Shown piece by piece: positions 11,081 through 22,340 of a stretch of 64,000 bases of DNA (position 1 is the first letter of the stretch; every line of letters starts with the position of its first letter). A model generated the notes under the pieces. The model saw only the letters and a list, made by a program, of their open reading frames with translations. It was not told where the DNA came from and searched no databases. The translations under genes and the position numbers were made by a program. This DNA is from RPQJ01 sp963754125 (lineage in GTDB: Bacteria; Pseudomonadota; Gammaproteobacteria; Steroidobacterales; Steroidobacteraceae), in NCBI GenBank assembly GCA_963754125.1, contig CAVWEX010000002.1, forward strand, positions 558,001 to 622,000, read 5' to 3'.

Positions 11081-12478
11081 GCGTTGATCGCCGCGAGATC
11101 CGCGGGCAGCAGCACGCCGACGGCCGAGCGCAGGCGGACGAGGTTGGTCAGGTAATCGTAGCGGGCCCGGGCGTAGTTGGTCTCGGCGTCGAACAGCGCG
11201 CGCCGCGCGTTCAGCACGTCCACGTTGGTGCGCTCGCCCACCTCCACGCCGCGGATCGTCGCGCGCACTGTCGTCTCGCTCGAGCTGACGGCCTGCTGCA
11301 GCGCCTCGACGCGCGCCTTGTCCGCGAGCACCGTGAGGTAGGCGTCGCGGGTCGAGCGTTCGGCGGCACGCAGGGTGCCTTGCAGCCGCTGCCGCGACGC
11401 ACGGTGCAGGTACACCTGCTCGCGCACCCGCGACCTCGTCACTCCGCCCGTGAAGATCGGTACGGCGACCTGCAGGCCGATGACGTCCTCGGTGCCGTCG
11501 CTGTCGGCCGGGCCGCGCGTGCGCGTGCCGGCGTTGCGGTTCTTCACGGTCTCCGTGGCTTCCTCGTCGAACTCGCCGGTGGTGGCGAACAGGTCGAGCG
11601 TCGGCAGGTGCCCGGACTGCGCGATCTTGACGTCGCGCTTGGCGATATCGACGCCGAGCCGTGCCGCGACCACGGCGAGGTTCTGCTCGAGCGCCTCGTC
11701 CACCCAGGCCTGCTCGCCGCGCTGCTCAGGGTCAGACACCGGCAGGTCGCTCTTCGGGCGCGAGAGCTCGGGGTACAGCTCGCCGGTGAGCTCGGCCAGC
11801 AGCTCGCCGGTCACCGCCAGGGCGCGCTTGGCCGCGATCACGTTGGCCGTGCCGATGTCCCGGGCGGAGCGGGCCTCCTCGACGTCGATCACGGTGACCA
11901 CGCCGACCTCGAAGCGCCGCTCGGCCTCGCGCAGCTGCTTGGCGAAGGCGTCGAGCGTCGCTTCCGCCGACCGCAGCGACTCCGCGGCCGCCAGCACGTC
12001 GAAGTAGCGCTGGGACACGCGCACCATGAGCTCCTGCTGCGCGGCCCGGTACTCGGCCTCGGCCTGCGCGACGCGCGCGTCGGCGCGGCCGAGCCGCTGC
12101 CACTGGTCCCAGCGGAACACGGTCTGGCGCAGACCCGCCTGCCACTGCCAGCGGTCGGCGTCCATGTTCTGGTCGAAGCTGACGATGGCGAGTTCGGGCG
12201 GCGTCGCCGGGCGCGCCGTCCACGGCCTGCAGGAAGGTGCTGCTGCCGTCCCGCTCGATGGTCTCGATCGAACCGGCCGCGCCGATCTGCGGAAACAGCG
12301 CGCCGCGTGCCTGCGGCTTGGCCTCGAGCGCCGCGAGGCGACGCTGGTCCGCCTCCTGGATGAACGGGTCGTTGCGGGTCGCCTGCTCGTACACCTGCAA
12401 CAGGTCGGCGGAGTGCGTGGCCGGACCCCACAGGGCGACGCAGACGGCGCAGGCGATCATCACGGGCTTGGTTGGCAT
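11029..12478 (-). CDS. TolC-family outer-membrane efflux channel, one frameshift
   Basis: A TolC-like channel that would connect an inner-membrane RND pump to the outside. A signal peptide (IACAVCVALWGPATHSAD) precedes LLQVYEQATRNDPFIQEADQ, a typical TolC start. Later segments show the internal structural repeat (SLRSAEATLDAFAKQL, DVEEARSARDIG; then VSSSETTVRATIRG, DVLNARRALFDAE). One extra base near 12208 breaks the reading frame after about 90 residues. Joined, the protein is about 480 residues, normal for the family. ATG 12478 is taken as start, and a GTG three codons upstream is possible. It is divergent from the RND adaptor-pump pair at 12686-16876, separated by a 207-base promoter region, so it is probably the channel of that pump. 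Confidence 0.85.
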
Positions 12479-12685
12479 CGAGGGCACTCGCTGACGGCGG
12501 CACCGCGCCGCTCAGTTTGTTGCAGAATTGTTGCCGGTCGCCCGCGATCGCAGGGGCAAGCGACTGGCCGGAAAGAGTACCAGCAAGCCGGCGGATTTCG
12601 TATCAGGCGGATCCTGATGGCGCATCTGGACCTGGCTCAGGCACACTGCTGCTCCGACGGTGCCGCCGGGGGGCGGCTCAATAAC

Positions 12686-13798
12686 ATGCAGGTCAACATG
12701 CTTCGACCGCCGAGCAGATACTTTTCATCGCTCGCCGTGGCTCTCGCTGCGTGCGCGTCCCTGTCCGCCTGCCAGCGCGCGGAGGAGGAGGCCGCCGAGC
12801 CGGATCGCCCGGCCGGTCCACTCGATCAACATCGAGCGGCAGGACGCCGGTGACGTCGTCGTGCTGTCCGGGCGAATCGCGGCGGAGGACGAGACCGCGG
12901 TCGCGTTCCGCATCCCGGGCCGCATGATCGACCGGCCCGGTCAACGTCGGCGACCGCGTGCGCAAGGGGCAGGTGCTGGCACGGCTCGAGCAGATGAACG
13001 AGCGCAACCAGCTGCTCACTGCGCAGGCGGCGCTCAATGCGGCGCGCGCCGAGCGCGTCCGCGCGGGCGACGCGCTGCAGCGCCAGCAGTCGTTGATCGG
13101 CGAGGGCTTCACGACCCGGGCCAATCTCGATACGGCCCTCGCCGCGTTCCGGTCCGCGGAGGCGCAGGTCAAGAGTGCCGAGGCGCAGGTGCAGATGGCG
13201 CAGGACCTCGTCGGGTTCACGGTGCTCACCGCCGAGTACGACGGGTCGGTGACGGCGCGCGGCGCGGAGGCCGGCGAAGTGGTGCAGGGTGGCCAGATGA
13301 GTCTTGCGCATCGCGCGCGCGGGCGGCACCGACGCGGTGTTCGAGGTGCCGCCGCAGGTGCTGCGCGTCGCATCGCGGGAGACTCCCGTCGAGGTCGGCC
13401 TGACCGAGGACCCGCGCGTCAGGGCGACCGGGCTCGTTCGCGAGGTCTCGCCGCAGGCCAACCCGATCACCGGCACGTTCACGGTCCGCGTCGGGCTCGC
13501 CAGCCCGCCGTCCGGCATGCTGCTCGGTTCGGTCGTATCCGGCCGATTCAAGCTCGCGGGTGAGCAACTGGTCGTCATCCCGTCGTCGGCGCTGATGACC
13601 TCGGGCGGCAGTCCGGCCATCTGGGTCGTGGACCGCGCGACCTCGACGGTGGCGCTGCGCAATATCAGCATCCTGCGTCACGAGCCCGACTCGGTCGTGG
13701 TCGGCGACGGACTCGCCCCGGGCGACACGGTGGTGATGGCGGGCGTGCAGGCGTTGCGCCCCGGCCAGAAGGTCCGGCTGCTTAACGAAGCTTCGTAA
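12686..13798 (+). CDS. RND efflux periplasmic adaptor (membrane-fusion protein), three frameshifts
   Basis: An adaptor linking an RND pump to a TolC channel. A lipoprotein signal is present (LAACASLSAC), followed by a short acidic linker, a beta-strand entry (VVVLSGRIAAEDE), a lipoyl half-motif (VNVGDRVRKGQVLARLE), an alpha-hairpin of about 75 residues, the second lipoyl half (YDGSVTARGAEAGEVVQGGQ) and a C-terminal barrel ending PGDTVVMAGVQALRPGQKV. Extra single bases near 12812, 12935 and 13300 split it into four frames, all needed to build the domain order. ATG 12686 has a GGGGGGC site; ATG 12698 is the alternative. The stop overlaps the pump start by one base (TAATG), indicating translational coupling. 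Confidence 0.87.
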
Positions 13799-16700
13799 TG
13801 GGCGTCAATCTTTCCTCCTGGGCGCTCAGCCACAGGTCGTTCATCATTTTCGTGATGATCGCGTCCATGGTGGCGGGCGCGGTCTCCTACACGACCCTCG
13901 GCCGCAACGAGGATCCGCCGTTCACCTTCCGCACGATGGTGGTCCAGGCGAACTGGCCGGGCGCCACGCTCGAGGAGACGGTCGAGCAGGTCACCGAGCG
14001 CCTGGAGCGCAAGCTGCAGGAAGTCGAGAACGTCGACTTCCTGCGCAGCTTCACCCGGGCGGGTGTGACGCGCATCTTCGTCAACCTCAAGGGCTCGACG
14101 CCGCCGGAGCAGGTGCCGGACCTCTGGTACGACGTGCGCAAGAAGATCGGCGACATCCGCCATACGCTGCCGCAGGGCGTGGTCGGCCCGTTCTTCAACG
14201 ACGAGTTCGGCGACACGTTCGGCATCATCTACGGCTTCACCGCCGACGGGTTCACGCAGCGCCAGCTGCGCGACTACGTCGAGGACGCGCGATCGCGGCT
14301 GCTGCTGGTGCCGGACGTCACCAAGATCGACCTGCTCGGCGCCCAGGACGAGCAGATCTTCATCGAGTTCTCGGTCGAGCGGCTGGCCGGCCTCGGCCTC
14401 AACCAGGCGGCCATCCTCGCCGGCCTGCAGGCGCAGAACGTGGTGCGCCCGGCGGGCGTGGTGCGCACCGGCGACGAGGAATTCGCGCTGCGGGTGACCG
14501 GCGCCTTCGAGTCCGAGGAGGACATCCTCGAGAAGAATTTCGTCGCCGACGGGCGGCTGCTGCGCTTGCGCGATATCGCCACCGTGCGCCGTGGCTACGC
14601 GGACCCGCCGCAGTCGATGTTCCGCGTCAACGGCGAACCCGCGATCGGCCTCGCGATCGCCATGCGCGACGGTGGCGACGTCCTCGGGCTGGGCGCGAAC
14701 GTCGAGGCGACGATCAAGGAGATCACGGCCGACCTGCCCGTCGGCATCACGCCGGTGCTGGTCGCGAACCAGCCGCAGGTCGTGGACGAGGCGATCAACG
14801 AGTTCATGGTCTCGCTGTGGCAGGCGATCGCGATCATCCTGGTGATCAGCTTCGTGGCGCTCGGCGGCCGCGCCGGACTGATCGTCGCGCTGTCGTTCCC
14901 GCTCACGCTCGCAATCGTGTTCCCGGTGATGCAGATCGCGGACATCGACCTGCAGCGCATCTCGCTCGGCGCACTGATCATCGCGCTGTCGCTGCTGGTG
15001 GACAACGCGATGACCACCATCGACGTCGTCACCGTGCGCCTCGCGGCGGGCGACGACAAGGTGCGGGCGGCGAGCTACGCTTACGAATCCGTCGCGATGC
15101 CGATGCTGACGGGCACGTTCATCACCGCCGCGGGTTTCGTTCCGATCGGCTTTGCCGCGAGCTCGGCCGGCGAGTACACGTTCTCGATCTTCGCGGTGGT
15201 CACGATCGCGCTGCTGGTGTCCTGGCTGGTGGCCGTGCTGATCATGCCGCTGCTCGCAGTGTGGCTGATGAAGGCGCCGGACAAGCCGTCGAGCGGACCC
15301 GGCAAGGGCATGTCGCTGTTCCGCGGCCTGCTGGTCGGTGCGATGCGGGCGCGCTGGCTGACCATCGGCGTCACGATCGGGGCCTTCGTGCTGGCGATGC
15401 TCAGCCTGTCGGCCGTGCCGCGACAGTTCTTCCCCTCGTCGGACCGCCCCGAGCTGCTCGTCGACCTGACGCTGCCGCAGAACTCGTCGATCTACGCCAG
15501 CGAGCGCGCCGTGGACGAGCTCGAGGCGATACTGGCCGAGGACGAGGACATCGCCAGCTGGAGCACCTACATCGGCCAGGGCGCGATCCGCTTCTACCTG
15601 CCGCTCGACGTGCAGCTGCCGAATCCGTTCTTCAGCCAGTTCGTCGTCATCGCCAAGGACGTGGAGGCACGCGAGCGCCTGCAGACGCGACTGCAGGGCC
15701 TGCTGGCGGAGAAGTTCCCGCAGGCCATCGGCCGCGTGTCACCGCTCGAACTCGGGCCGCCGGTCGGCTGGCCCGTGCAGTACCGGGTGAGCGGACCGTC
15801 CCTGGACAAGGTGCGCGAGGTCGCGCTCGAGGTGGCGCAGCTCATGGCGACCGACTCGAACCTGCGCCGCATCAACTACGACTGGATGGAGCCGTCGCGC
15901 GTGGTGCGGATCGTGATCGACCAGGACCAGGCGCGGCTGCTGGGCCTGAGCTCCGATTCGGTCGGCGCGGTGATCAATTCGGCCGTCAGCGGCACGACCG
16001 TCACGCAGGTGCGCGACGACATCTATCTCGTCAACGTCGTCGTGCGTGCCACCGGCGAGGAGCGTGTCTCGCTCACCACGCTGCGCAGCCTGCAGATTCC
16101 GCTCGCTTCGGGCCGGACGGTGCCCTTGAGCCAGCTCGCGACGCTGTCGTTCGACCAGGAAACGCCGCTCATCTGGCGTCGCGACCGCGTGCCCACGCTC
16201 ACCGTGCGGGCCGACGTGGCGCCGGGGGTGCTCCCGGAGAGCGTGGCCGACCAAGCTCGGGCCCGGCATCGATGAGCTCAACTCGAGGTTGCCGCCGGGC
16301 TACCAGGTCGTCGCGGGCGGTACGGTGGAGGAGAGCGCCAGGTCGCAGGCGTCGGTGTTCGCCGTGGTGCCGATCATGGTGCTGCTGATGCTGACCTTCC
16401 TGATGATCCAGCTGCACAGCTTCAGCCGCATGGGACTGGTGCTGACGATGCTGCCGCTGTGCATGATCGGCGTCGTCGGCGGGCTGCTGCTCGCGGGCAA
16501 GCCGCTGGGCTTCGTCGCGATCCTCGGCATCCTGGCGCTGCTCGGCATGATCGCCCGCAATGCGGTGCTGCTGATCGAGCAGATCGAGATCGATCGAAAG
16601 GCCGGCCTGAAGCCCTGGGACGCGGTCATCACCGCGACGCTGTCGAGGTTCCGGCCGATCTTCCTGACGGCGATCTCCACCGTGCTCGGCATGATCCCGA

Positions 16701-16876
16701 TCGCCGGCACGGTGTTCTGGGGCCCCATGGCCGTGACCATCATGGGCGGCCTGTTCGTCGCGACGCTGCTGACGCTGATCTTCCTGCCGGCGCTGTACGT
16801 CGCGGCATTCCGGATCGGGCCGGACGATCCGCCGGATGCCGCGCTGTCGGAAGGCGCGGCGGCGGTCGCGGCATGA
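13798..16876 (+). CDS. RND-family efflux pump, one frameshift
   Basis: An inner-membrane proton-driven RND transporter of about 1025 residues with the 12-helix, two-porter-loop layout. TM1 is followed by GRNEDPPFTFRTMVV, typical of the AcrB-related group that exports organic compounds rather than metals. TM4 contains SLLVDNAMTTIDVV, with the acidic residue used in proton relay. The second half ends LGMIARNAVLLIEQ, PIAGTVFWGPMAVTIMGG and FLPALYV. An extra C near 16251 (reading GACCAAG for GACAAG) shifts the frame about 200 residues before the end. Substrate is unknown, probably drugs, solvents or lipids. The adaptor gene precedes it and a tolC-type gene is divergent upstream, giving a complete tripartite pump. 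Confidence 0.9.
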
Positions 16877-16950
16877 AGGCCCGCCGCCTCGCCCGGAGCG
16901 TTCATCGGCTGCCAGGCCATGAAACCGATTCAGAGTCCAGTACGAACCCG

Positions 16951-16960
16951 GGCTCGAGCC
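16951..16960. promoter_or_regulatory. Palindrome upstream of the antiporter gene
   Basis: GGCTCGAGCC is a perfect 10-base palindrome about 60 bases before the antiporter ATG. It is followed by CCGGT and ACCGG as a second inverted pair at about 16959-16978. The position suits a transcription-factor operator for the arginine genes, but I cannot assign a regulator, and chance is possible at this GC content. Confidence 0.25.
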
Positions 16961-17021
16961 GGTCTCGGTTTGAACCGGCCATACACATACCCTCGCGATT
17001 CCCAATCAGAGGCACTGACCA

Positions 17022-18459
17022 ATGTCAGCATCCACCGTCCAGAAACTTGCACTGCCAGCGCTGATCGCGATGGTGGTCGGCTCGATGATCGGGTCCGGCA
17101 TCTTCACGCTGCCGTCCCGGTTCGCCGGGGCCACCGGCGTCTACGGCGCGCTGATCGCGTGGGTGATCGCCGCCGGCGGCATGCTGATGCTGGCGTTCGT
17201 CTTCCAGACGCTGGCCGCGCGCAAGCCGGACATCGACTCGGGCATCTTCGCCTACGCCAAGTACGGCTTCGGCGAGTACTGGGGCTTCGCCGCCGCGGTC
17301 GGCTTCTGGATCGGCACCTGCGTCGGCAACGTCTCGTACTGGGTGCTGATCAAGTCCACGCTGGGCGCGTTCTTCCCGGTGTTCGGCGACGGCAACACGC
17401 TCACGGCCGTCCTCGTCGCCTCGGTGCTGGTCTGGGCCTTCCACTTCCTGATCCTGCGCGGCGTGCAGGGCGCGGCCGGCATCAACAAGATCGTCACGAT
17501 CGCCAAGATCGTGCCGCTGCTGCTGTTCGTGGTGGTGCTGCTGTTCAACTTCGACGGGCAGATCTTCTACGACAACCTCTGGGGCGGCCCGGAGACGGAG
17601 AAGACCTTCAGCTCGATCTGGACCCAGGTGCGCCAGACGATGCTGGTGACGGTGTTCGTGTTCATCGGCATCGAGGCCGCGAGCGTCTATTCGCGCTACG
17701 CGATGAAGCGCGAGGACGTCGGCCGCGCGACCGTGATCGGCTTCCTGATCGTCACCTCGCTGCTCGTCGCCGTCACGGTGCTCTCGTTCGGCGTGCTGCC
17801 GCGCGAGGAAATCGCGGCGATGCGCGCGCCGTCGGTGGCGGGCGTGCTGGAGGCGATGGTGGGCCCGTGGGGTGCCATGTTCATCAGCGCCGGCCTGATC
17901 GTCTCGGTGCTGGGCGCCTACCTCGCCTGGTCGCTGCTCGCGGCCGAGGTGCCCTACCTCGCGGCGAAGTACGGGTTGTTCCCCAAGTACTTCGAGAAGA
18001 CCAACGAGGCCAAGGTGCCGGTCAACGCGCTGCTGCTCACCAACATCATCGTGCAGGTCTTCCTGATCGTCACGATGTTCACGACGTACGCGTTCCAGCT
18101 GGCGCTCGAGCTCACCAGCGCGCTGACGCTGATTCCCTACCTGCTGGTCGCGGCCTACGCGCTCAAGCTCGCCTACTCGGGCGAGACCTACGAGAAGGAC
18201 GCGAGCGCGCGCAACAAGGAGCTGATCATCGCCGGGATCGCGACGTTCTACTCGATCGCTGATGATCTACTCGGGTGGCCTCAAGTACATCCTGCTCTCG
18301 GCATTGATCTACCTGCCGGCGACGCTGCTGTTCTGGCGTGCCCGCAAGGACGCCGGTGCGCAGGTGTTCGCGAAGAGCGAGGCGGTGCTGTTTGCGCTGA
18401 TCGCGTTCGGTGCCGTGATCGCCCTCTGGTCGCTCGCCACCGGACGGATCACCGTCTGA
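17022..18459 (+). CDS. arcD: Arginine/ornithine-type antiporter (APC family), one frameshift
   Basis: A basic amino-acid/polyamine antiporter of about 478 residues with 12-13 hydrophobic segments. The N terminus has VVGSMIGSGIFTLPSRFA, the substrate-binding GSGIF motif of APC antiporters. GFGEYWGFAAAVGFW and the C-terminal MIYSGGLKYILLSALIY are characteristic of the ArcD/YdgI arginine:ornithine branch. One extra base near 18258 moves the last 65 residues to another frame. ATG 17022 has GAGG about 10 bases upstream. Arginine deiminase follows 79 bases downstream, which supports arginine import and citrulline or ornithine export, though no carbamoyltransferase or carbamate kinase gene is present here. 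Confidence 0.85.
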
Positions 18460-18538
18460 CCGATATCAACCTGAGGACCGGCGTCGCGATTGACGCGACG
18501 CCGGCCCGCCTCCAACCCCTGAACATGGAGCAACGGAA

Positions 18539-19793
18539 ATGACAGACAAGACCCCTGCCTTCGGCGTCCACTCGGAAGTGGGCCAGCTGCGCCTCGTGAT
18601 GGTCTGCGCGCCGGGTCGTGCCCACCAGCGCCTGACGCCCTCGAACAATGACCGGCTGCTGTTCGACGACGTGATCTGGGTCGAGACCGCCAAGCGCGAC
18701 CACTTCGACTTCATGCAGAAGATGCGCGACCGCGGCATCGAAGTGCTCGAGATGCACAACATGCTGGCCGAGACCGTGGCGATCCCCGAGGCCAAGAAGT
18801 GGATCCTCGACAACCAGATCACCGCGAACGAGGTCGGCATCAGCCTGATGGCGGAGACGCGCGCCTACCTCGAGACGCTCGACAACCGCGCGCTCGCCGA
18901 GACGCTGATCGGCGGACTCTCCACCTTCGACGTGCCGGACGACTTCGGCGGCGAGTCGCTGAAGCTGGCGCGCGATGCGGCGTCCGGCATGGCGGAGTAC
19001 CTGCTGCCGCCGCTGCCGAACACCCTCTACACCCGCGACACGACCTGCTGGATCTACGGCGGCGTCACGCTGAACCCGCTCTTCTGGCCGGCGCGCCACG
19101 AGGAGACCATCCTCACGACGTCGATCTACAAGTTCCACCCGCGCTTTGCGGGCAAGGTGAAGGTGTGGTGGGGCGACCCGACCAAGCACTGGGGCCTCTC
19201 GACGCTCGAGGGCGGCGACGTGATGCCGGTCGGCAAGGGCATCGTGCTGATCGGCATGAGCGAGCGCACCTCGCGCCAGGCGATCGAGCAGGCGGCGGCG
19301 GCGCTCTTCAAGCAGAAGGCGGCCGAGCGCGTGATGATCTGCGCGATGCCGAAGCTGCGCGCGGCGATGCACCTCGACACGGTGTTCACGTTCGCCGACC
19401 GCGACTGCGTGCTGCAGTACCCGGACATCATGGACCACGTGCAGACCTTCTCGCTGTATCCGTCGGACAAGCCGAGCGGCATCGAGATCCGCAAGGACGA
19501 AGGGCCGTTTCGCCGAGGTCGTCGGCAAGGCGCTCGGCGTCAAGAAGATGCGCATCATCGAGACGGGCGGCAATGCCTACATGCGCGAGCGCACCCAGTG
19601 GGACAGCGGCGCGAACCTCGTGTGCGCGTCGCCGGGCGTCGTATTCGCCTACGACCGCAACACCTACACGAACGCGCTGCTGCGCAAGGCGGGCGTCGAG
19701 GTCGTCGAGATCGACGGGTCGGAGCTCGGCCGCGGCCGCGGCGGCGGCCACTGCATGACCTGCCCGATCATCCGCGACCCGGTGGACTTCTAG
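18539..19793 (+). CDS. arcA: Arginine deiminase, one frameshift
   Basis: Hydrolyses arginine to citrulline and ammonia in the cytosol. The N terminus (GVHSEVGQLRLVMVCAPGRAH) and FTFADRDCVLQYP belong to the guanidino-modifying superfamily. The C-terminal GRGRGGGHCMTCPIIRDPV holds the nucleophilic cysteine. NTLYTRDTTCWIYGGVTLN matches the substrate-binding part of arginine deiminases. An extra T near 19509 (TTTCGCC for TTCGCC) splits the gene. Repaired, it is about 417 residues, normal for the family. It is downstream of the arcD-like antiporter on the same strand. arcB and arcC are absent, so citrulline may be exported or used elsewhere. A strong stem-loop follows the stop. Confidence 0.93.
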
Positions 19794-19803
19794 CCGTCCG
19801 GTG

Positions 19804-19833
19804 CCCGCGCGCCGGTTTTTGCCGGCGCGCGGG
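19804..19833 (+). terminator. Perfect 12-bp stem-loop after arcA
   Basis: CCCGCGCGCCGG (19804-19815) pairs perfectly with CCGGCGCGCGGG (19822-19833) around a TTTTTG loop, 11 bases after the arcA stop. There is no U-run 3' of the stem, so it is not a canonical intrinsic terminator. It could still pause polymerase, protect the 3' end, or work with Rho. The next gene on the same strand begins at 19871. Confidence 0.6.
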
Positions 19834-19870
19834 GCGATCCGCGCAGGCGCGTAAGCCATAAGGAGGGGGG

Positions 19871-21022
19871 ATGAGATTGTCGAACAGCTGCACACGCGTG
19901 GCGGTAGCCGCGCTCTTCTGTATCGCGGCGGCGTCGGCCTCGGTACAAGCCGCGACCGTCTACACGGGCGACACGATCCAGGGCAAGCGCGTCATCAGCC
20001 AGCTCGACATTGCTGATCTCGAGCCCGGCAAGAAGCACAGCTTCTTCTTCCAGGGCGTGCAGATGGGCACGGGCCAGCACTGGTACCTGCCGGTGGTGGT
20101 GGCCAAGGGTGTGAAGCCCGGGAAGAAAATCCTGCTGATCAGCGGTGTGCACGGCGACGAAGTGAGCCCGGTCGACGCGGTGCAGCGCACCATGGCCGCG
20201 CTCGATCCGGCGCAGATGTCGGGCACCGTGACAGCGGTCTACGACGTGTCGCGACCGGCCAAGGAGGGCACTACGCGCATGTGGCCGGCGGCGCAGTGGG
20301 GCGGCCAGCTCATCGACCTCAATCGCGTCTGGCCTGGCAACGAGGACGGCGGCAACGCACCGGTGCGGCACGCAGGGCTCGTGTTCAACCGCCTCTTCAA
20401 GCCGAACGCGGACTATGCGCTCGACTATCACACGGCGGCGACGGGCGGCGACTTCACGGCGTTCATTTTCGCCAAGCTCGCCAAGCCCGAGATCCGGGCC
20501 ATGGCCGAGCTGTTCCCGATCGAACAGATCAAGAGCGACCCCGGGTACGCGGGCACGCTCGAGACCTCGCTCGTCGAGGCCGGCATTCCGGCGCTCACCA
20601 TCGAGATTGGCGGGCCGCGCAGCTACGACCGGCGCATGATCCCGCTGTTCGTCGAGGGCGGGCTCAACGTGCTCAAGCTGCATGGCGTCGTCCCGGGGCC
20701 GATGGGTCGCACGGCGAAGGATGCCGGTACCTTCTTCGGCGACGCCTTCCACACCGTGCGTGCCACGCACGGCGGGTTCCTCGAACTGCTGGTGGACCTG
20801 CGTGACAAGGTGACGGCGGGCCAGAAGGTCGCTACCCAGCGCAACTCCTTCGGCGAGGTCGTGAAGGAGTACACGACGGCGGTGGCCGGCGAGGTCTCGA
20901 CCATCCAGCGCGACGCCATGATCGAGCCGGGCACGCGCGTGATGCAAATCCTGCACGACAGTCCGAAGCCCGAGTGCGACGGCGACGGTTGTGGCGAGGA
21001 AGCAGCCGATTACGTCGAGTGA
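19871..21022 (+). CDS. Exported succinylglutamate desuccinylase/aspartoacylase-family zinc hydrolase
   Basis: A 383-residue protein with a signal peptide ending at about residue 27 (SASVQAA), preceded by a very strong AAGGAGGGGGG ribosome site. The M14-related AstE/AspA fold is shown by the zinc motif SGVHGDEVSP near residue 95, RVWPGNED, and ALDYHTA supplying the third zinc ligand. ALTIEIGG later contains the catalytic glutamate. Cytosolic AstE lacks a signal peptide, so this is a secreted or periplasmic amidohydrolase of unknown substrate, not the arginine succinyltransferase-pathway enzyme itself. The C terminus has CDGDGCGEE, a Cys-acidic tail of unknown role. Intact. Confidence 0.82.
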   Translation: MRLSNSCTRVAVAALFCIAAASASVQAATVYTGDTIQGKRVISQLDIADLEPGKKHSFFFQGVQMGTGQHWYLPVVVAKGVKPGKKILLISGVHGDEVSPVDAVQRTMAALDPAQMSGTVTAVYDVSRPAKEGTTRMWPAAQWGGQLIDLNRVWPGNEDGGNAPVRHAGLVFNRLFKPNADYALDYHTAATGGDFTAFIFAKLAKPEIRAMAELFPIEQIKSDPGYAGTLETSLVEAGIPALTIEIGGPRSYDRRMIPLFVEGGLNVLKLHGVVPGPMGRTAKDAGTFFGDAFHTVRATHGGFLELLVDLRDKVTAGQKVATQRNSFGEVVKEYTTAVAGEVSTIQRDAMIEPGTRVMQILHDSPKPECDGDGCGEEAADYVE

Positions 21023-21054
21023 GCCCTGGGCCCAAGGAGAGAGGAATCATTGCC

Positions 21055-22291
21055 ATGAACAGCCGGACCGCAGTCGAGGCCAGGAGGCGAGGTGGCATTG
21101 CGGTGCTTGCGCTCGTCCTTCTCGGCGCAGTCGGACTCAGCTCCGGCGCCGTTGCCGCGGCTGACGAGGAGGCGTTGAGTCGGGGTCGGGACCTGCTGGC
21201 CGCCGGACAGGCCGCCGAGGCGAAGCAGGCGTTCGAGGAGGCGCTGGTGGCCGATCCGAGTTCCGTGGAGGCCCACCTCGGCCTGGCCCGCTCGTATTAC
21301 GCCCTCGGCGAGTATGCACGGGCCGTCGTCGAGTTCGAGGCGGTGCTGCGCTACGACAACCTGCCGAGGGACCTGCAGTCCCAGGCCGAGACCTACGACC
21401 GGGTTGCGGACGACTACGTCGCGCGCGGCTGGTCACCGTTCTTCTACGGCGAAACCGGCATTGGCAACTATCGGCAGAACAGCTCGGGGTCCACGGACAT
21501 CTTCGGTGGCGCCGGCAATTACGACACCTTCCTGCCAATCCGCGTCGGTGGCGGCTGGAGCACGGCCGTCGACCGAGCGCCACTCGTTCAACGGCACGCT
21601 GGACTACCGCTTCCGCTGGTACGACGACAAGGACCGGCGCAACGACTCCGACCTGCGCTGGAACGTCAACCTGAGCCGCCCGGTGGACGACGACAGCCTG
21701 CGCTTCGGCATGCGCGGACGCGTGAGCTACCGCGGTGATGGCCAGCATCGCAACGACTGGGGCGTGTTCGCGTCCTACGACATCGGTTTCGGACCGAACG
21801 ACCGCCTCACGCTCGGCGGCGAGTTGCGCGAGCGGCGTTATCCGCGGGGGCCGCTGCGCAGCCGCACGCGCGACATCGCAGAGTTCACCGCCGGCTGGTC
21901 ACACTCGCTGGCAAACGGCCGCACGTCCTTCGGCTTGGGCGGGGCCTTTGGCCAGGAGTGGGCCACTCAGGAGCGCATCGACGGCGACAACACGTTCTGG
22001 AGCGTCAACGGCAGTTTCGACCATTCTTTCTCGGACAAACTCGACCTGTTCCTCTGGGCGGAGTACGTCAACGAGGCCTTCGACGAGGAGCGACCGGATT
22101 TCACCACCGATCCCGACCTGTTGCTCACGCGCACCGACGACCTCGTGTACGTGGGTGGCGGTCTCGTTTGGAGCTTCGCGCCCGGTTGGACGCTGCGCCC
22201 GACCTTCGAGTACGACTGGGAGGGGAGCAACATTCCGGCGCTGGAATACAGCAAGACCGAGTTCTGGCTGACCGTCCGCAAGTCGTTCTAG
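21055..22291 (+). CDS. TPR plus outer-membrane beta-barrel protein, one frameshift
   Basis: A signal peptide (VLALVLLGAVGLSSGAVAAA) precedes two or three tetratricopeptide repeats (EALSRGRDLLAAGQAAEAKQ; AHLGLARSYYALGEYARAVV). The remaining 280 residues alternate aromatic and polar residues like a beta-barrel and end in SF, a typical C-terminal outer-membrane insertion signal. The layout resembles surface lipoprotein assembly modifier (Slam/DUF560) proteins, but I cannot prove that family. An extra G near 21571 (GTCGACCGAG for GTCACCGAG) splits the gene. ATG 21055 follows AAGGAGAGAGG. Role unknown; export or assembly of a surface protein is one possibility. Confidence 0.7.
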
Positions 22292-22340
22292 CGCTGCAAC
22301 CTGCGATACCGGAGCAGTTCCCTCGCCTCCGCAGGGATTC

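Noticed and set aside
12026..12853. Open frame antisense to the tolC-type gene
   Set aside because: No coding character except its last 55 codons, which form the N terminus of the RND adaptor annotated from 12686.
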